From: Candidatus Dechloromonas phosphorivorans
GTDB lineage: Bacteria > Pseudomonadota > Gammaproteobacteria > Burkholderiales > Rhodocyclaceae
Assembly (NCBI GenBank): GCA_016714975.1
Contig: JADKBR010000003.1
Coordinates: 370,469 to 434,468 of the forward strand
DNA length: 64,000 nucleotides
Direction: 5' to 3'
Every line of letters starts with the position of its first letter. Position 1 is the stretch's first letter. The notes under the pieces were generated by a model that was given only the letters and a program-made list of their open reading frames with translations, was not told the DNA's origin and made no database searches. This document shows, piece by piece, positions 38,564 to 48,265 of this stretch. The position numbers and the translations under genes were made by a program.

Positions 38564-39435
38564 TTATAGTACCCCTGTTGTCCTGGTGGCCGGGTCTTGA
38601 AACGCTTGTGCACCCAGAAATACTGCTCCGGCATGCGCAGTACCTGGGTTTCGATGAAGCGGTTGACGAATGCGGTATCGGCCTCGACGCTTTCTCCGGG
38701 GTAGTTCTCCCACGGCGGCATGACTTCCGCCTCATACCCGTCGCGCACCTGGCGCACGATGCATGGAACCACACGGGCGCCGGTCAGGCGCACCAGCCGC
38801 GAGAGGGTTGGAATGGTAGCTGCCGGGACGCCGAAAAAGGGCACGAAGATGGATTCCTTGCGACCGAAATCCTGATCAGGCAGATAGAAGAGCGGATAGC
38901 CATCCTTCAACGCCTTGACAATCCTCCGCATCCCCTCCTGCCTGGACAAGAGCAACACCTCGTTGAAACGCATCCGGCCATCATAAAGCAACTTGTTGAA
39001 CACCGGGTTCGACTGATTGGAATAAACGCTGCACGCCTTGCCGATCAATGAAAGACGGGTCGCTCCGGCATCGAGCCCGACGAAATGCGGACAGAGAACG
39101 ATCAGCGGACGGTCATCGGAATAGCTCAGATGCTCGCTACCCGTAACGCGGACGGTACGTTCCAGGCGTTCCCGGGAGGCCCACCAGCCGAGCGTGCGGT
39201 CCAGTACCGCGCGGCTGAACGCAACGAAATGCGTACGTGCCAGGCTCTTGCGCTCGCCTTCCGTCTTCTCCGGAAAACACAGACGCAGGTTGGTCAGCGT
39301 GATGTCGCGTCGGGTGCGGGCCAAGACAAATAGGAGCCTTCCCAATCCCCAGCCAAGCGCGCGCAGGGCCGGCAAGGGCAGCCAGTGGAGCAGCCAGATG
39401 AGCGCGACAAGAAGGTACGAGGCCGCCGTTTTCAT
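38560..39435 (-). CDS. Lipid A biosynthesis acyltransferase (LpxL/HtrB family), copy 2
   Basis: 291 residues from the ATG at 39435. An N-terminal membrane segment (LLVALIWLLHWLPLPAL) precedes the acyltransferase domain, whose catalytic HX4D box is present in CPHFVGLDAG. It transfers a secondary acyl chain to lipid A at the inner membrane. Later blocks (FYLPDQDFGRKESIFVPFFG, RMPEQYFWVHKRFKTRP) are characteristic of the family. It overlaps the first acyltransferase by 4 bp. Whether it is the LpxL- or LpxM-type enzyme cannot be told from sequence. Confidence 0.92.
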   Translation of the reverse strand: MKTAASYLLVALIWLLHWLPLPALRALGWGLGRLLFVLARTRRDITLTNLRLCFPEKTEGERKSLARTHFVAFSRAVLDRTLGWWASRERLERTVRVTGSEHLSYSDDRPLIVLCPHFVGLDAGATRLSLIGKACSVYSNQSNPVFNKLLYDGRMRFNEVLLLSRQEGMRRIVKALKDGYPLFYLPDQDFGRKESIFVPFFGVPAATIPTLSRLVRLTGARVVPCIVRQVRDGYEAEVMPPWENYPGESVEADTAFVNRFIETQVLRMPEQYFWVHKRFKTRPPGQQGYYK

Positions 39436-40286
39436 CCCGTGCGCTCGTCCTCCGGTGGCGGTTCGGCGCCACCCGGGCGCTTGTAGCGGTTGTAGCCCCA
39501 CAGGTACTGGGCCGGACATTCGCGAATCAATGCCTCGACCTCGAAATTGATCTGCTGCGCGCGGTCGACCGTGGAGCCCGCCAGCGGCTGGTGCGGCGGC
39601 AGGAAATGAATGCGGTAGCCGCGGCCGCCGGGCAAACGCTCGCCCCACATCAGCAGTGACGCCGCGCCGGTTTCGGTTAGGCGCGCCGCCAGCGTCATGG
39701 TATAGGCGTAACGCCCGAAGAACTTCAGCCAGACGCCCTCGCCAGTCTTCGGCGCCTGGTCGGGCAACATGCCGACCATCTCCCCCTTCTTCAAGGCCTT
39801 GACCAGCGAACGTACACCGGACAGGTCGGCGGGTGCCATATGCAGATGCTCGCGCTTGCGGCCGGCAAGAACCAGTTCCCGCACAGGAGCAAGCCTCGGC
39901 GGCCGATAAAGCGCCGTGAAGTCGCCAAAGGAAGAAAGATACTGGGCCGTTATCTCGAAGCAGCCAAGGTGCGGCGTCAGGAAAACGATGCCCTTGCCCG
40001 CTCGCTGCGCAGCCTCGACATGCTCCCAGCCGACCACTTCGGCAACGAGCGGAATCGCTTCTTCGAGCGGGCGCATCCAGATGCGTGCCAACTCCAGCAT
40101 CTGCTTGCCGGTCTCGGCGGCCGCCCGACCACGCAGCGACGGGTCAAGGCCCGCCTGCGCAAGGTTGGCCCTCAGATGGCGGCGATAGGTAGGCGCGAAC
40201 CAGTAAACCAGGCGCCCAAGTATGCTGCCCAGTGCGTGCAGGAACCTCAAGGGAAACAGCGAAAGGACACGGAAGATGAAAACCAT
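39432..40286 (-). CDS. Lipid A biosynthesis acyltransferase (LpxL/HtrB family), copy 1
   Basis: 284 residues. It has the same architecture as its downstream neighbour, with N-terminal FIFRVLSLFPLRFLHALG. The catalytic box reads HX4E (TPHLGCFEIT) rather than HX4D, a form common in this family. GMLPDQAPKTGEGVWLKFFG and CPAQYLWGYNRYKRP complete the signature. It heads the six-gene minus-strand block lpxL-like, lpxL-like, GNAT, dapF, DUF484, xerC, and is divergent from metK with 158 bp between. Confidence 0.92.
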   Translation of the reverse strand: MVFIFRVLSLFPLRFLHALGSILGRLVYWFAPTYRRHLRANLAQAGLDPSLRGRAAAETGKQMLELARIWMRPLEEAIPLVAEVVGWEHVEAAQRAGKGIVFLTPHLGCFEITAQYLSSFGDFTALYRPPRLAPVRELVLAGRKREHLHMAPADLSGVRSLVKALKKGEMVGMLPDQAPKTGEGVWLKFFGRYAYTMTLAARLTETGAASLLMWGERLPGGRGYRIHFLPPHQPLAGSTVDRAQQINFEVEALIRECPAQYLWGYNRYKRPGGAEPPPEDERTG

Positions 40287-40299
40287 GCAGCTCCGGTGG

Positions 40300-40327
40300 T
40301 TGAAACCTGCCGTGGAAAAGGTATCAT
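40300..40327 (+). promoter_or_regulatory. Putative metK promoter
   Basis: TTGAAA (40300-40305), a 16-bp spacer and TATCAT (40322-40327), leaving a leader of about 110 nt before the metK ATG. No known SAM-riboswitch class was recognised in that leader. Confidence 0.4.
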
Positions 40328-40444
40328 TATGCGATCGCCGAGTTAAACAGACAACTTGCAGGGCGATTCAGAAATACTGCTAAAGCGTCACCGCTCATGG
40401 TCCGAAGCTGGTAACGCCGGATCGAAGGACCTTTGGAGCATTTC

Positions 40445-41608
40445 ATGAGCGAGTATCTCTTCACCTCGGAATCGGTTGGCGAAGGCCATCCCGACAAGGT
40501 TTCCGACCAGATTTCCGATGCCATCCTCGACGCCATCCTGGCACAGGACAAGCATTCCCGCGTCGCCGCCGAGACCCTGTGCAACACCGGCCTGGTAGTC
40601 CTGGCGGGCGAAATCACCACCAACGCCAACGTCGATTACATCCAGGTGGCCCGCGACACGATCAAGCGCATCGGCTACGACAACACCGAATACGGCATCG
40701 ACTACAAGGGTTGCGCGGTGCTCGTCGCCTACGACAAGCAAAGCCCGGACATCGCCCAAGGCGTCAACAAGGCGTACGACGACGACCTCGGCCAGGGCGC
40801 CGGCGACCAAGGCCTGATGTTCGGTTATGCCTGCGACGAAACGCCGTCGCTGATGCCGCTGCCGATCTACCTGTCGCACCGCTTGGTCGAGCGCCAGGCG
40901 ATGTTGCGCAAGGACGGCCGCCTGCCGTGGGCGCGACCCGATGCCAAGTCGCAGGTCACCATCCGCTATGTCGATGGCAAACCGCACTCGATCGACACCG
41001 TCGTGGTGTCCACCCAGCACTCCCCGGACATCAGCCTCGATGATCTGCGCGAAGCAACCATCGAACAGATCATCAAGCCGGTGCTGCCCAAGGAATTGAT
41101 CAAGGGCGACGTCAAGTTCCTGGTCAATCCCACCGGCCGCTTCGTCGTCGGGGGCCCACAGGGCGACTGCGGCCTGACCGGGCGCAAGATCATCGTCGAC
41201 ACCTATGGCGGTGCTGCACCGCACGGGGGCGGCGCATTCTCCGGCAAGGACCCGTCCAAGGTCGACCGCTCCGCCGCCTACGCTGGGCGCTACGTAGCCA
41301 AGAACATCGTCGCCGCCGGCTTGGCGTCGCGCTGCCTGGTGCAGATCTCCTACGCCATTGGCGTCGCCCACCCGACCTCGGTCATGGTCGACACCTTTGG
41401 CACCGGCAAAATCAATAACGAAACCCTGACCGAGTTGATCCGGAAGCACTTCGACCTGCGCCCCAAGGGCATCGTCAACATGCTCGACCTGTTGCGCCCG
41501 ATCTACCAGAAAACCGCCGCCTACGGCCATTTCGGCCGCGACGAACCGGAATTCACCTGGGAAGCGACCGATCGCGCCAACCTGCTGAAGTCCGACGCCG
41601 GCCTGTAG
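40445..41608 (+). CDS. metK: S-adenosylmethionine synthetase
   Basis: 387 residues. It makes SAM from methionine and ATP. Diagnostic blocks are GEGHPDKVSDQISDAILDA (ATP/metal site), the GAGDQGLMFGYACDET signature 1 and the GGGAFSGKDPSKVDRSAAY signature 2 with the P-loop-like glycine run. The ATG at 40445 is preceded by TTTGGAG; the earlier in-frame TTG at 40433 would overlap that ribosome-binding site. A strong intrinsic terminator follows, so it is monocistronic. Confidence 0.97.
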   Translation: MSEYLFTSESVGEGHPDKVSDQISDAILDAILAQDKHSRVAAETLCNTGLVVLAGEITTNANVDYIQVARDTIKRIGYDNTEYGIDYKGCAVLVAYDKQSPDIAQGVNKAYDDDLGQGAGDQGLMFGYACDETPSLMPLPIYLSHRLVERQAMLRKDGRLPWARPDAKSQVTIRYVDGKPHSIDTVVVSTQHSPDISLDDLREATIEQIIKPVLPKELIKGDVKFLVNPTGRFVVGGPQGDCGLTGRKIIVDTYGGAAPHGGGAFSGKDPSKVDRSAAYAGRYVAKNIVAAGLASRCLVQISYAIGVAHPTSVMVDTFGTGKINNETLTELIRKHFDLRPKGIVNMLDLLRPIYQKTAAYGHFGRDEPEFTWEATDRANLLKSDAGL

Positions 41609-41629
41609 GTTGCCCGGCGCATGGTCAAA

Positions 41630-41655
41630 GGGGAGCCACCACGGCTCCCTTTTTT
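41630..41655 (+). terminator. Intrinsic terminator after metK
   Basis: GGGAGCC (41631-41637) and GGCTCCC (41643-41649) form a perfect 7-bp stem with a 5-nt loop, followed directly by six T. It ends 16 bp before the HD-GYP gene start. Confidence 0.88.
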
Positions 41656-41671
41656 CATTACAATCGTTGAC

Positions 41672-42877
41672 ATGCTCAAGAAGATTCCTGTCCGGGATGT
41701 ACGCGTCGGCATGCATTTGCAGGAATTCTGCGGTGCCTGGCTGGATCATCCATTCTGGCGAAGCCGGTTTGTTCTGACCAACCCCAAAGACCTCAAGTTG
41801 ATACTTGAGAGCCCGATCAGGGAGGTGTGGATTGATACCTCACTGGGGCTTGATGTTGAACCTGATGCAACAGGGGACTACGCTCCAGTCGAAACTGCCG
41901 AGACGCCCCGCCGGGATCCACCGCCGCCAGTCGAACCCAGGACATCGTTCAGCGACGAACTCAAGAGTGCGGCAAAAATCTGCGCAATGGGCAAGGAGGC
42001 GGTCGCTTCGATGTTCCTGGAAGCGCGCATGGGCAAGGCGATCGACCCCGACGCTGTGGCTCCGCTGGTCGAGGAAATGTCGAATTCGGTGCTGCGCAAT
42101 CCGGGCGCGCTGATCAGTCTGGCCCGCCTCAAGACTGCCGACAACTACACCTACATGCACTCGGTGGCAGTCTGCGCGCTGATGATCGCCGTCGCCCGGC
42201 GGCTGGGCCTTGATCCGCAGCAAGTCAGCGATGCCGGCATGGCCGGCCTATTGCACGACCTCGGCAAGGCGCTGATCCCGCTGGAGGTGTTGAACAAGCC
42301 GGGCAAACTGACCGACGAAGAATTCACTCTGGTCAAGGCCCATCCCGAGGAAGGCTACAAACTGCTCGAAGGAACGAGCATCAACGCGATGGCCTTGGAT
42401 GTCTGCCTGCACCACCACGAGAAGATGGATGGTAGCGGTTACCCCAAGGGCCTGAATGGTGAAACGATCAGCCTGTTCGCCAAGATGGGCGCCGTCTGTG
42501 ATGTCTACGATGCCATCACCTCGAACCGTCCCTACAAGGCGGGCTGGTGTCCAGCCGAATCGATCAAGCGAATGGCCGAATGGAAAGGTCATTTCGACCC
42601 TTCCGTATTTCAGGCCTTTGTCAAGAGTCTGGGCATCTACCCGGTTGGTGCCTTTGTCCGCCTCAAGTCCGGAAAGCTGGGGGTTGTAGTCGAGCAAGGC
42701 GAACACTCCTTGCTGAGGCCCAAGGTCAGGGTCTTTTTCTCGGCTCGATCGCAGGCCTACATCGTCCCCGAAACGATAGATCTTGAGTGCAGTCCCGAGA
42801 AAATTGCAGGCCGCGAAGATCCCGAGAAATGGGGCATCAAGGATTTCAACCACCACTGGCTCGGCGACAACGCCTGA
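41672..42877 (+). CDS. HD-GYP domain c-di-GMP phosphodiesterase-type protein
   Basis: 401 residues from ATG 41672. An N-terminal DUF3391-like region (KKIPVRDVRVGMHLQEF..., res 1-~75) precedes a Pro-rich linker and the HD-GYP domain. Metal-binding HD is GLLHDLGKALIP, and the GYP motif is HHEKMDGSGYPKGL, both intact. HD-GYP enzymes hydrolyse cyclic di-GMP, affecting motility and biofilm. There is no membrane segment. The metK terminator directly upstream implies its own promoter or read-through. Confidence 0.92.
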   Translation: MLKKIPVRDVRVGMHLQEFCGAWLDHPFWRSRFVLTNPKDLKLILESPIREVWIDTSLGLDVEPDATGDYAPVETAETPRRDPPPPVEPRTSFSDELKSAAKICAMGKEAVASMFLEARMGKAIDPDAVAPLVEEMSNSVLRNPGALISLARLKTADNYTYMHSVAVCALMIAVARRLGLDPQQVSDAGMAGLLHDLGKALIPLEVLNKPGKLTDEEFTLVKAHPEEGYKLLEGTSINAMALDVCLHHHEKMDGSGYPKGLNGETISLFAKMGAVCDVYDAITSNRPYKAGWCPAESIKRMAEWKGHFDPSVFQAFVKSLGIYPVGAFVRLKSGKLGVVVEQGEHSLLRPKVRVFFSARSQAYIVPETIDLECSPEKIAGREDPEKWGIKDFNHHWLGDNA

Positions 42878-42891
42878 AAACAGTTTATAAT
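42864..42891 (+). promoter_or_regulatory. Promoter for the SAH riboswitch-ahcY operon
   Basis: A perfect TATAAT at 42886-42891 with a weak GCGACA -35 at 42864-42869 (16-bp spacer). It overlaps the end of the HD-GYP gene and predicts transcription starting within a few bases of the riboswitch 5' edge. Confidence 0.5.
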
Positions 42892-42899
42892 TCTCCGCT

Positions 42900-42995
42900 A
42901 ACCGAGGAGCGCTGCAGGGGAAGTTTCTCTCAGGCTCGGTTTTGAACGGCGCTCACCCAATCAACCCCGTGCCGGGCACGGGATGCCGGGTGAGC
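42900..42995 (+). promoter_or_regulatory. SAH riboswitch (aptamer 42900-42960) with expression platform
   Basis: The aptamer matches the S-adenosylhomocysteine riboswitch found upstream of ahcY in beta- and gammaproteobacteria: CCGAGGAGCGCTGC, then CAGGCTCGG, then AACGGCGCTCACC. P1 is GAGCGC (42907-42912) with GCGCTC (42949-42954). The pseudoknot is CCGAG (42902-42906) with CTCGG (42935-42939). Downstream, GGGTGAGC (42988-42995) is complementary to GCTCACCC (42951-42958) and would compete with P1. This suggests an ON switch in which SAH binding frees the downstream leader. Confidence 0.9.
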
Positions 42996-43029
42996 ATCCC
43001 TCCCGGCCACAGTTCATCAGGAGCTTACT

Positions 43030-44430
<1,401 letters not shown>

Positions 44431-44439
44431 GAGACACAG

Positions 44440-44787
44440 ATGCTGAGAATCATCGCGATCTGGGTCATCAATGCCTTGGCGTTGCTGGCCCTGCCCTACG
44501 TCTTCTCGTCGATTAAAGTCGAGAGCTTCGGGACGGCGCTGCTGGTGGCGCTGGTTCTCGGCCTGATAAACACGCTGCTGCGTCCACTGCTGGTTCTGCT
44601 GACGCTGCCGGTGACGCTGCTGACGCTCGGGTTGTTCATCTTCGTCATCAACGCGCTGCTCTTTCAGCTGACGGGCCACCTGGTCAGCGGCTTCGACGTG
44701 GGTGGCTTCTGGTCGGCATTGTTCGGGGCGATCGCTTACAGCGTGATCTCGTGGGCGCTGCACGCGCTGTTGTTCAAGGCGGACTGA
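44440..44787 (+). CDS. Phage holin family IV / YvlD-like membrane protein
   Basis: 115 residues with four hydrophobic helices and a conserved LGLINTLLRPLLVLLTLPVTLLTLGLF-type pattern (the part visible at res ~43-68). This is the small membrane family annotated as holin-like or YvlD; no lytic role is implied. It lies 9 bp after ahcY, and its TGA is directly followed by the GTG of the next gene. It recurs between ahcY and metF in related bacteria by my recollection, so a role tied to that operon is possible but unproven. Confidence 0.85.
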   Translation: MLRIIAIWVINALALLALPYVFSSIKVESFGTALLVALVLGLINTLLRPLLVLLTLPVTLLTLGLFIFVINALLFQLTGHLVSGFDVGGFWSALFGAIAYSVISWALHALLFKAD

Positions 44788-45531
44788 GTGGCCCGGGCCG
44801 ATCAGTTGCTCGTCGCATCCGGGCTGGCGGCTTCGCGCACGGCCGCCCAGCGCATGATCGCCGCGGGCCGCGTCAACTGGCCGGGCGGCATCGTCGCCAA
44901 GGCGGCGCTGGAATTGGCCCCGGAAACACCGTTGACCGTGACAGCCGACGCCGAAGACCGCTTCGTCTCGCGCGGCGGCCTGAAACTGGCTGGCGCACTG
45001 TCATCCAGCGCTGTCGACGTTGCCGGCCGGACCTGTCTTGACGTCGGGCAATCCACCGGCGGCTTCACCGACTGCCTGCTGCAGGCCGGCGCCCGGCATG
45101 TCGTCGGCGTCGATGTCGGGCACGGGCAACTCCACCCCAGGCTCCTGGCCGATTCCCGCATCACCGCCTTCGAGGGCGTCAACTGCCGCAACCTGGCCGC
45201 CAGTGATCTCGGCGACGCCATGCCGAACGAAGGATTCGACCTGATCGTCGGCGACCTGTCCTTCATCTCGCTGACGCTGGTCCTGCCGCAACTCCCGCCG
45301 CTGCTGGCCGACAGCGGCGATCTGCTGCTGCTGGTCAAGCCGCAGTTCGAAGTCGGCCCCGGCAACATCGGCAAGGGTGGCATCGTCCGGGACCCGACGC
45401 TGCATGACAAAGTTGAACGCAAGCTGCGCCAGTGCGCCGCCAGCGTCGGCCTCACAGTCCGCGCCTGGTTGGCCAGTCCGCTTACCGGCGGCGACGGCAA
45501 CCGCGAATTCTTCATCTGGTTGAACAAATGA
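44788..45531 (+). CDS. tlyA: TlyA family rRNA (cytidine-2'-O)-methyltransferase
   Basis: 247 residues with a GTG start. An N-terminal S4 RNA-binding domain (RADQLLVASGLAASRTAAQR) is followed by an FtsJ-like SAM methyltransferase domain with LDVGQSTGGFTDCLLQAGA (motif I), VGVDVGHGQL and DLIVGDLSFISL. TlyA proteins 2'-O-methylate rRNA cytidines and are sometimes labelled haemolysins. Placement in an SAH-controlled operon fits a SAM-using enzyme. It overlaps metF by 4 bp (ATGA). Confidence 0.92.
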   Translation: MARADQLLVASGLAASRTAAQRMIAAGRVNWPGGIVAKAALELAPETPLTVTADAEDRFVSRGGLKLAGALSSSAVDVAGRTCLDVGQSTGGFTDCLLQAGARHVVGVDVGHGQLHPRLLADSRITAFEGVNCRNLAASDLGDAMPNEGFDLIVGDLSFISLTLVLPQLPPLLADSGDLLLLVKPQFEVGPGNIGKGGIVRDPTLHDKVERKLRQCAASVGLTVRAWLASPLTGGDGNREFFIWLNK

Positions 45532-46352
45532 AACACGAAATCTCGATCGAATTTTTCCCTCCGCAGACGCCGGAAGGCATGGAAAAGCTGCGTGCCACCT
45601 GGGCCCGTCTGGCCGAGCTGAAGCCCACCTTCTTCTCGGTAACCTACGGCGCCGGCGGCTCGACCCGCGAACGCACGTTCAGTGTCGTCAAGGAAATTGT
45701 CGCCGGTGGCTTCGCTGCCGCGCCACACTTGTCCTGCATCGGGTCGACGCGTGACAGCATCCGCGAGATCCTCAACGAGTACAAGGCCGCCGGCATCCGG
45801 CGCACCGTCGCCCTGCGTGGCGATCTGCCCTCGGGCATGGCCGAGGCGGGCGAATTCCGCCACGCCAACGAACTGGTCGAATTCATCCGTAGCGAAACCG
45901 GCGACTGGTTCAGCATCGAAGTTGCCGCCTACCCGGAATGGCACCCACAGGCGCGCAGCCCGCAGGACGACCTCGCAGCCTTCGCGCGCAAGGTCAGGGC
46001 CGGCGCCAATTCAGCCATCACCCAGTATTTCTACAACGCCGATGCGTACTTCAATTTCGTCGACGAAGCCACGGCGCTTGGCGTCAATGTGCCGATTGTT
46101 CCCGGCATCATGCCGATCGCCGGCTTCACCAAACTGGCGCGCTTCTCGGATGCCTGCGGGGCCGAAATGCCGCGCTGGATGCGCAAGAAGTTCGAGAGCT
46201 ACGGCGACGATGTCGATTCGATTCGCGCTTTCGGCCTCGACATCGTCACCGAACTGTGCGAACGCCTGCTCAAGGGCGGCGCCCCCGGCCTGCATTTCTA
46301 TTCCATGAATCAGGCCCGGCTGACCACGGAAATCTGCCGCCGCCTCGGCTGA
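45528..46352 (+). CDS. metF: Methylenetetrahydrofolate reductase
   Basis: 274 residues from ATG 45528. This FAD-dependent TIM barrel reduces 5,10-methylene-THF to 5-methyl-THF for methionine synthesis. Signatures are ISIEFFPPQTPEGMEKL, FFSVTYGAGGSTRERT, HLSCIGSTRDSI, LRGDLP, ITQYFYNADAYFNFVD and the C-terminal GLHFYSMNQ. The start codon lies inside the tlyA stop (ATGA), and the gene closes the ahcY operon. A bidirectional terminator follows. Confidence 0.96.
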   Translation: MKHEISIEFFPPQTPEGMEKLRATWARLAELKPTFFSVTYGAGGSTRERTFSVVKEIVAGGFAAAPHLSCIGSTRDSIREILNEYKAAGIRRTVALRGDLPSGMAEAGEFRHANELVEFIRSETGDWFSIEVAAYPEWHPQARSPQDDLAAFARKVRAGANSAITQYFYNADAYFNFVDEATALGVNVPIVPGIMPIAGFTKLARFSDACGAEMPRWMRKKFESYGDDVDSIRAFGLDIVTELCERLLKGGAPGLHFYSMNQARLTTEICRRLG

Positions 46353-46402
46353 ACGGCGGGCTGTCGCGACCATGGGAGCAAGGGCTGGCCCTAGGGTCGA
46401 CC

Positions 46403-46436
46403 AGAAGAAAGCCCGCTTTTCGCGGGCTTCTTCTTG
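46403..46436. terminator. Bidirectional terminator between metF and mscS
   Basis: AAGCCCGC (46409-46416) pairs with GCGGGCTT (46422-46429) over a short loop. The flanks AGAAG / CTTCT extend the stem with one bulge. It has A-rich and T-rich sides and serves both convergent genes. Confidence 0.8.
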
Positions 46437-46452
46437 CGGCCGGGATCCGGAC

Positions 46453-47277
46453 TCAGGCGGCCTGGGTCACGATCACGTTCTGCGCCGGCATCGGGGCCGG
46501 GAAGCCAGCTTCACCGAGCGCTTCGCGGATCACCCGATTGGTGTCGAAATAGACCTGCCAGTAGTTGTCATTGTGGCAGTACGGACGCACAACCAGCACC
46601 GGGCCGACCAGCGTGAAATCGAGGATTTCGACATCCACTTTCGGCTCGGCCAGCACGTTCGGGATCGCTGCAATCTTTTCGCGCAGCAAAGCCATCGCCG
46701 CCCGATGATCGGCGGCCCCCGAGAGCTGGCACTTCAGATCGACGCGACGGAAGGGATTGTGCGAGAAATTCTGGATGGTCTCGCTGAAAACCTTGCTGTT
46801 GCCCAAAATGGTCTGCACGTTATCCGGCGTGTTGATGGTGGTTGTAAACAAACCCAGTTCAGTAATTGTTCCCGTCACACCGGCGACCGTCACGAAATCG
46901 CCAACCTTCAACGGGCGCAGCACGACAAGGAAGGCACCCGCCGCAAAGTGGGCCAGCAGGCCCGACCAGGCCAAGCCGATGGCGACACCCGCCGCCGCAA
47001 TCAAGGCAGCAAAGGTCGTGGTCTGAATGCCCAAGTAACCGAGAATGCCGATCACCAGGAAAACATTCAAGGTCACCGTGACAATCGAGCCAACGTAACG
47101 CAGGATGGTCGGATCCACCTTCTGGCGCTCCAGCGATGCCCGTACCATGCTCACCGCGACACCGATCAACCAGCGGCCGATGACCCAGAATGCAATCGCC
47201 GCCAGCACCTTGAGGCCCACCTCGGTAGCGGTTGTCATGATGAGGTCCTGCCAGTGCGAAATATCTTCTTTATTCAT
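46453..47277 (-). CDS. mscS: Small-conductance mechanosensitive channel MscS
   Basis: 274 residues, close to the E. coli MscS length. Three N-terminal membrane helices; the pore-lining helix TM3 is Ala/Gly rich (FAALIAAAGVAIGLAWSG). The beta domain follows (LRPLKVGDFVTVAGVTGTITELGLFTT, TPDNVQTILGNS), then the C-terminal alpha/beta cage. It opens under membrane tension to release solutes. It is a paralogue of the large MscS-type gene at 16.3 kb. It is convergent with metF and preceded by the divergent tRNA-Lys promoter region. Confidence 0.94.
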   Translation of the reverse strand: MNKEDISHWQDLIMTTATEVGLKVLAAIAFWVIGRWLIGVAVSMVRASLERQKVDPTILRYVGSIVTVTLNVFLVIGILGYLGIQTTTFAALIAAAGVAIGLAWSGLLAHFAAGAFLVVLRPLKVGDFVTVAGVTGTITELGLFTTTINTPDNVQTILGNSKVFSETIQNFSHNPFRRVDLKCQLSGAADHRAAMALLREKIAAIPNVLAEPKVDVEILDFTLVGPVLVVRPYCHNDNYWQVYFDTNRVIREALGEAGFPAPMPAQNVIVTQAA

Positions 47278-47421
47278 TACTATTCTCCGTCTGAATGGGG
47301 ATAAGGCCGAATCCTGAACGTGGACCGTCGAGCCAACGACATTCTAGAAGAAATCCGGAAAACTGGACAAATAACAGCAAGTTATCGCCACAACACAGAC
47401 ACCTGTGCGCTGCCCGGTTCG

Positions 47422-47450
47422 TTGACAGGGTTTCTTCGCATCCCTATAAT
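47422..47450 (+). promoter_or_regulatory. Consensus sigma70 promoter for the tRNA-Lys pair
   Basis: TTGACA (47422-47427), exactly 17 bp, then TATAAT (47445-47450): both hexamers are perfect. The first tRNA-Lys starts 16 bp later. Confidence 0.9.
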
Positions 47451-47465
47451 CCGCGCTCCCAGGTC

Positions 47466-47541
47466 GGGTCGGTAGCTCAGTCGGTAGAGCATCGGACTTT
47501 TAATCCGTTGGTCCAGAGTTCGAATCTCTGCCGACCCACCA
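47466..47541 (+). tRNA. tRNA-Lys (anticodon TTT)
   Basis: 76 nt with encoded CCA. Acceptor GGGTCGG/CCGACCC; anticodon loop CTTTTAA gives TTT, reading AAA/AAG; T-loop TTCGAAT. It is the first of two lysine tRNAs behind the consensus promoter. Confidence 0.97.
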
Positions 47542-47557
47542 GCATTTCTATAGTTGC

Positions 47558-47633
47558 GGGGCGCTAGCTCAGTTGGTAGAGCAGCGGACTCTTAATCCGT
47601 AGGTCCAGAGTTCGAATCTCTGGCGCCCCACCA
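47558..47633 (+). tRNA. tRNA-Lys (anticodon CTT), integration target
   Basis: 76 nt with encoded CCA. Acceptor GGGGCGC/GCGCCCC; anticodon loop CTCTTAA gives CTT, reading AAG. The 3' part from position 47593 onward is duplicated at 54354, marking this gene as the attachment site of the adjacent island. The gene itself is intact. Confidence 0.97.
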
Positions 47634-47682
47634 GGATAGTCAAGCACTTAGCCTCGGCCACAAGCCGGGGCTTTTTGCTTTC
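47593..47682 (+). repeat. Left attachment repeat (attL), 90 bp
   Basis: This 90-bp segment runs from the anticodon loop of tRNA-Lys(CTT) through CCA and its terminator. It is identical base for base to 54354-54443; the flanking bases differ at both ends (T versus C before, C versus T after). A direct repeat of a tRNA 3' end is the standard footprint of integrase-mediated island insertion. Confidence 0.9.
47650..47676 (+). terminator. Intrinsic terminator after tRNA-Lys
   Basis: AGCCTCGGC (47650-47658) pairs with GCCGGGGCT (47664-47672) with one G-T wobble, CACAA loop and five T. It is duplicated with the attachment repeat at 54411-54437. Confidence 0.85.
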
Positions 47683-47692
47683 CGGTGTTCGT

Positions 47693-47710
47693 GTAAGCAC
47701 TTTGTAAGCA
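47693..47710. repeat. Paired GTAAGCA direct repeats beside attL
   Basis: GTAAGCA occurs at 47693-47699 and 47704-47710, 11 bp apart (about one helical turn), directly inside the island edge. The position and spacing are what integrase arm-type binding sites look like; the role is inference. Confidence 0.4.
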
Positions 47711-47736
47711 GATTTCTTCAACGCTTTCCTGATTTT

Positions 47737-47811
<75 letters not shown>

Positions 47812-47890
47812 ACAGCACTATTGCTCCGGCCCGATGAAGTCTTAAGCGGCATACTTGATGCGCTTGTCTTGGAAGTAACGGCGATGCGGA

Positions 47891-48205
47891 TCAAAACCGG
47901 TTCGGCTCCCGCCCTTCTTGCACAGCCCAATACAGCAAGATGACCCAGCCCATCACCGGAATGAAGTTGAGCAACAGAAACCAGCCGCTCTTGTCGATGT
48001 CGTGAAGCCGGCGGACGCCAACGGCGATCCCCGGCAGCAGGAACGCCACGGAAAACACCGCAGACAACTTGTCACTGATGATTCCGGTCGCCGCAGTGAC
48101 CAGCACCACGAACAGGAACCACCACCAGTATTCGGATCGGCAAGCACGCCCAGAAAAGTCCGCATACTTGGAAAAGCAGGTCTTGATGGATTCGCCGAAA
48201 GTCAT
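47891..48205 (-). CDS. DUF805 family membrane protein
   Basis: 104 residues. The signature CFSKYADFSGRACRSEYWWWFLF at res ~10-32 (aromatic block after a Gly-Arg-Ser/Ala pattern) and VRRLHDIDKSGWFLLL mark DUF805. There are three membrane helices. The function is unknown; it is a common inner-membrane protein of proteobacteria and phage-derived islands. It lies within the island on the minus strand. It has its own ATG, with only a weak ribosome-binding site. Confidence 0.88.
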   Translation of the reverse strand: MTFGESIKTCFSKYADFSGRACRSEYWWWFLFVVLVTAATGIISDKLSAVFSVAFLLPGIAVGVRRLHDIDKSGWFLLLNFIPVMGWVILLYWAVQEGREPNRF

Positions 48206-48265
48206 TTGTGCTTACCACTATGATTGAAAAGGCGTACTGTACCGGAACCAATCTCTCTTGCATAT

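Noticed and set aside
40328..40444. Possible SAM riboswitch in the metK leader
   Set aside because: No conserved core of SAM-I, SAM-II, SAM-IV or SAM/SAH classes could be matched by eye; only a plain leader is supported.
44440..44787. Prophage holin
   Set aside because: The family name says holin, but the gene is embedded in the ahcY-tlyA-metF operon with no phage genes near; a housekeeping membrane protein is more likely.
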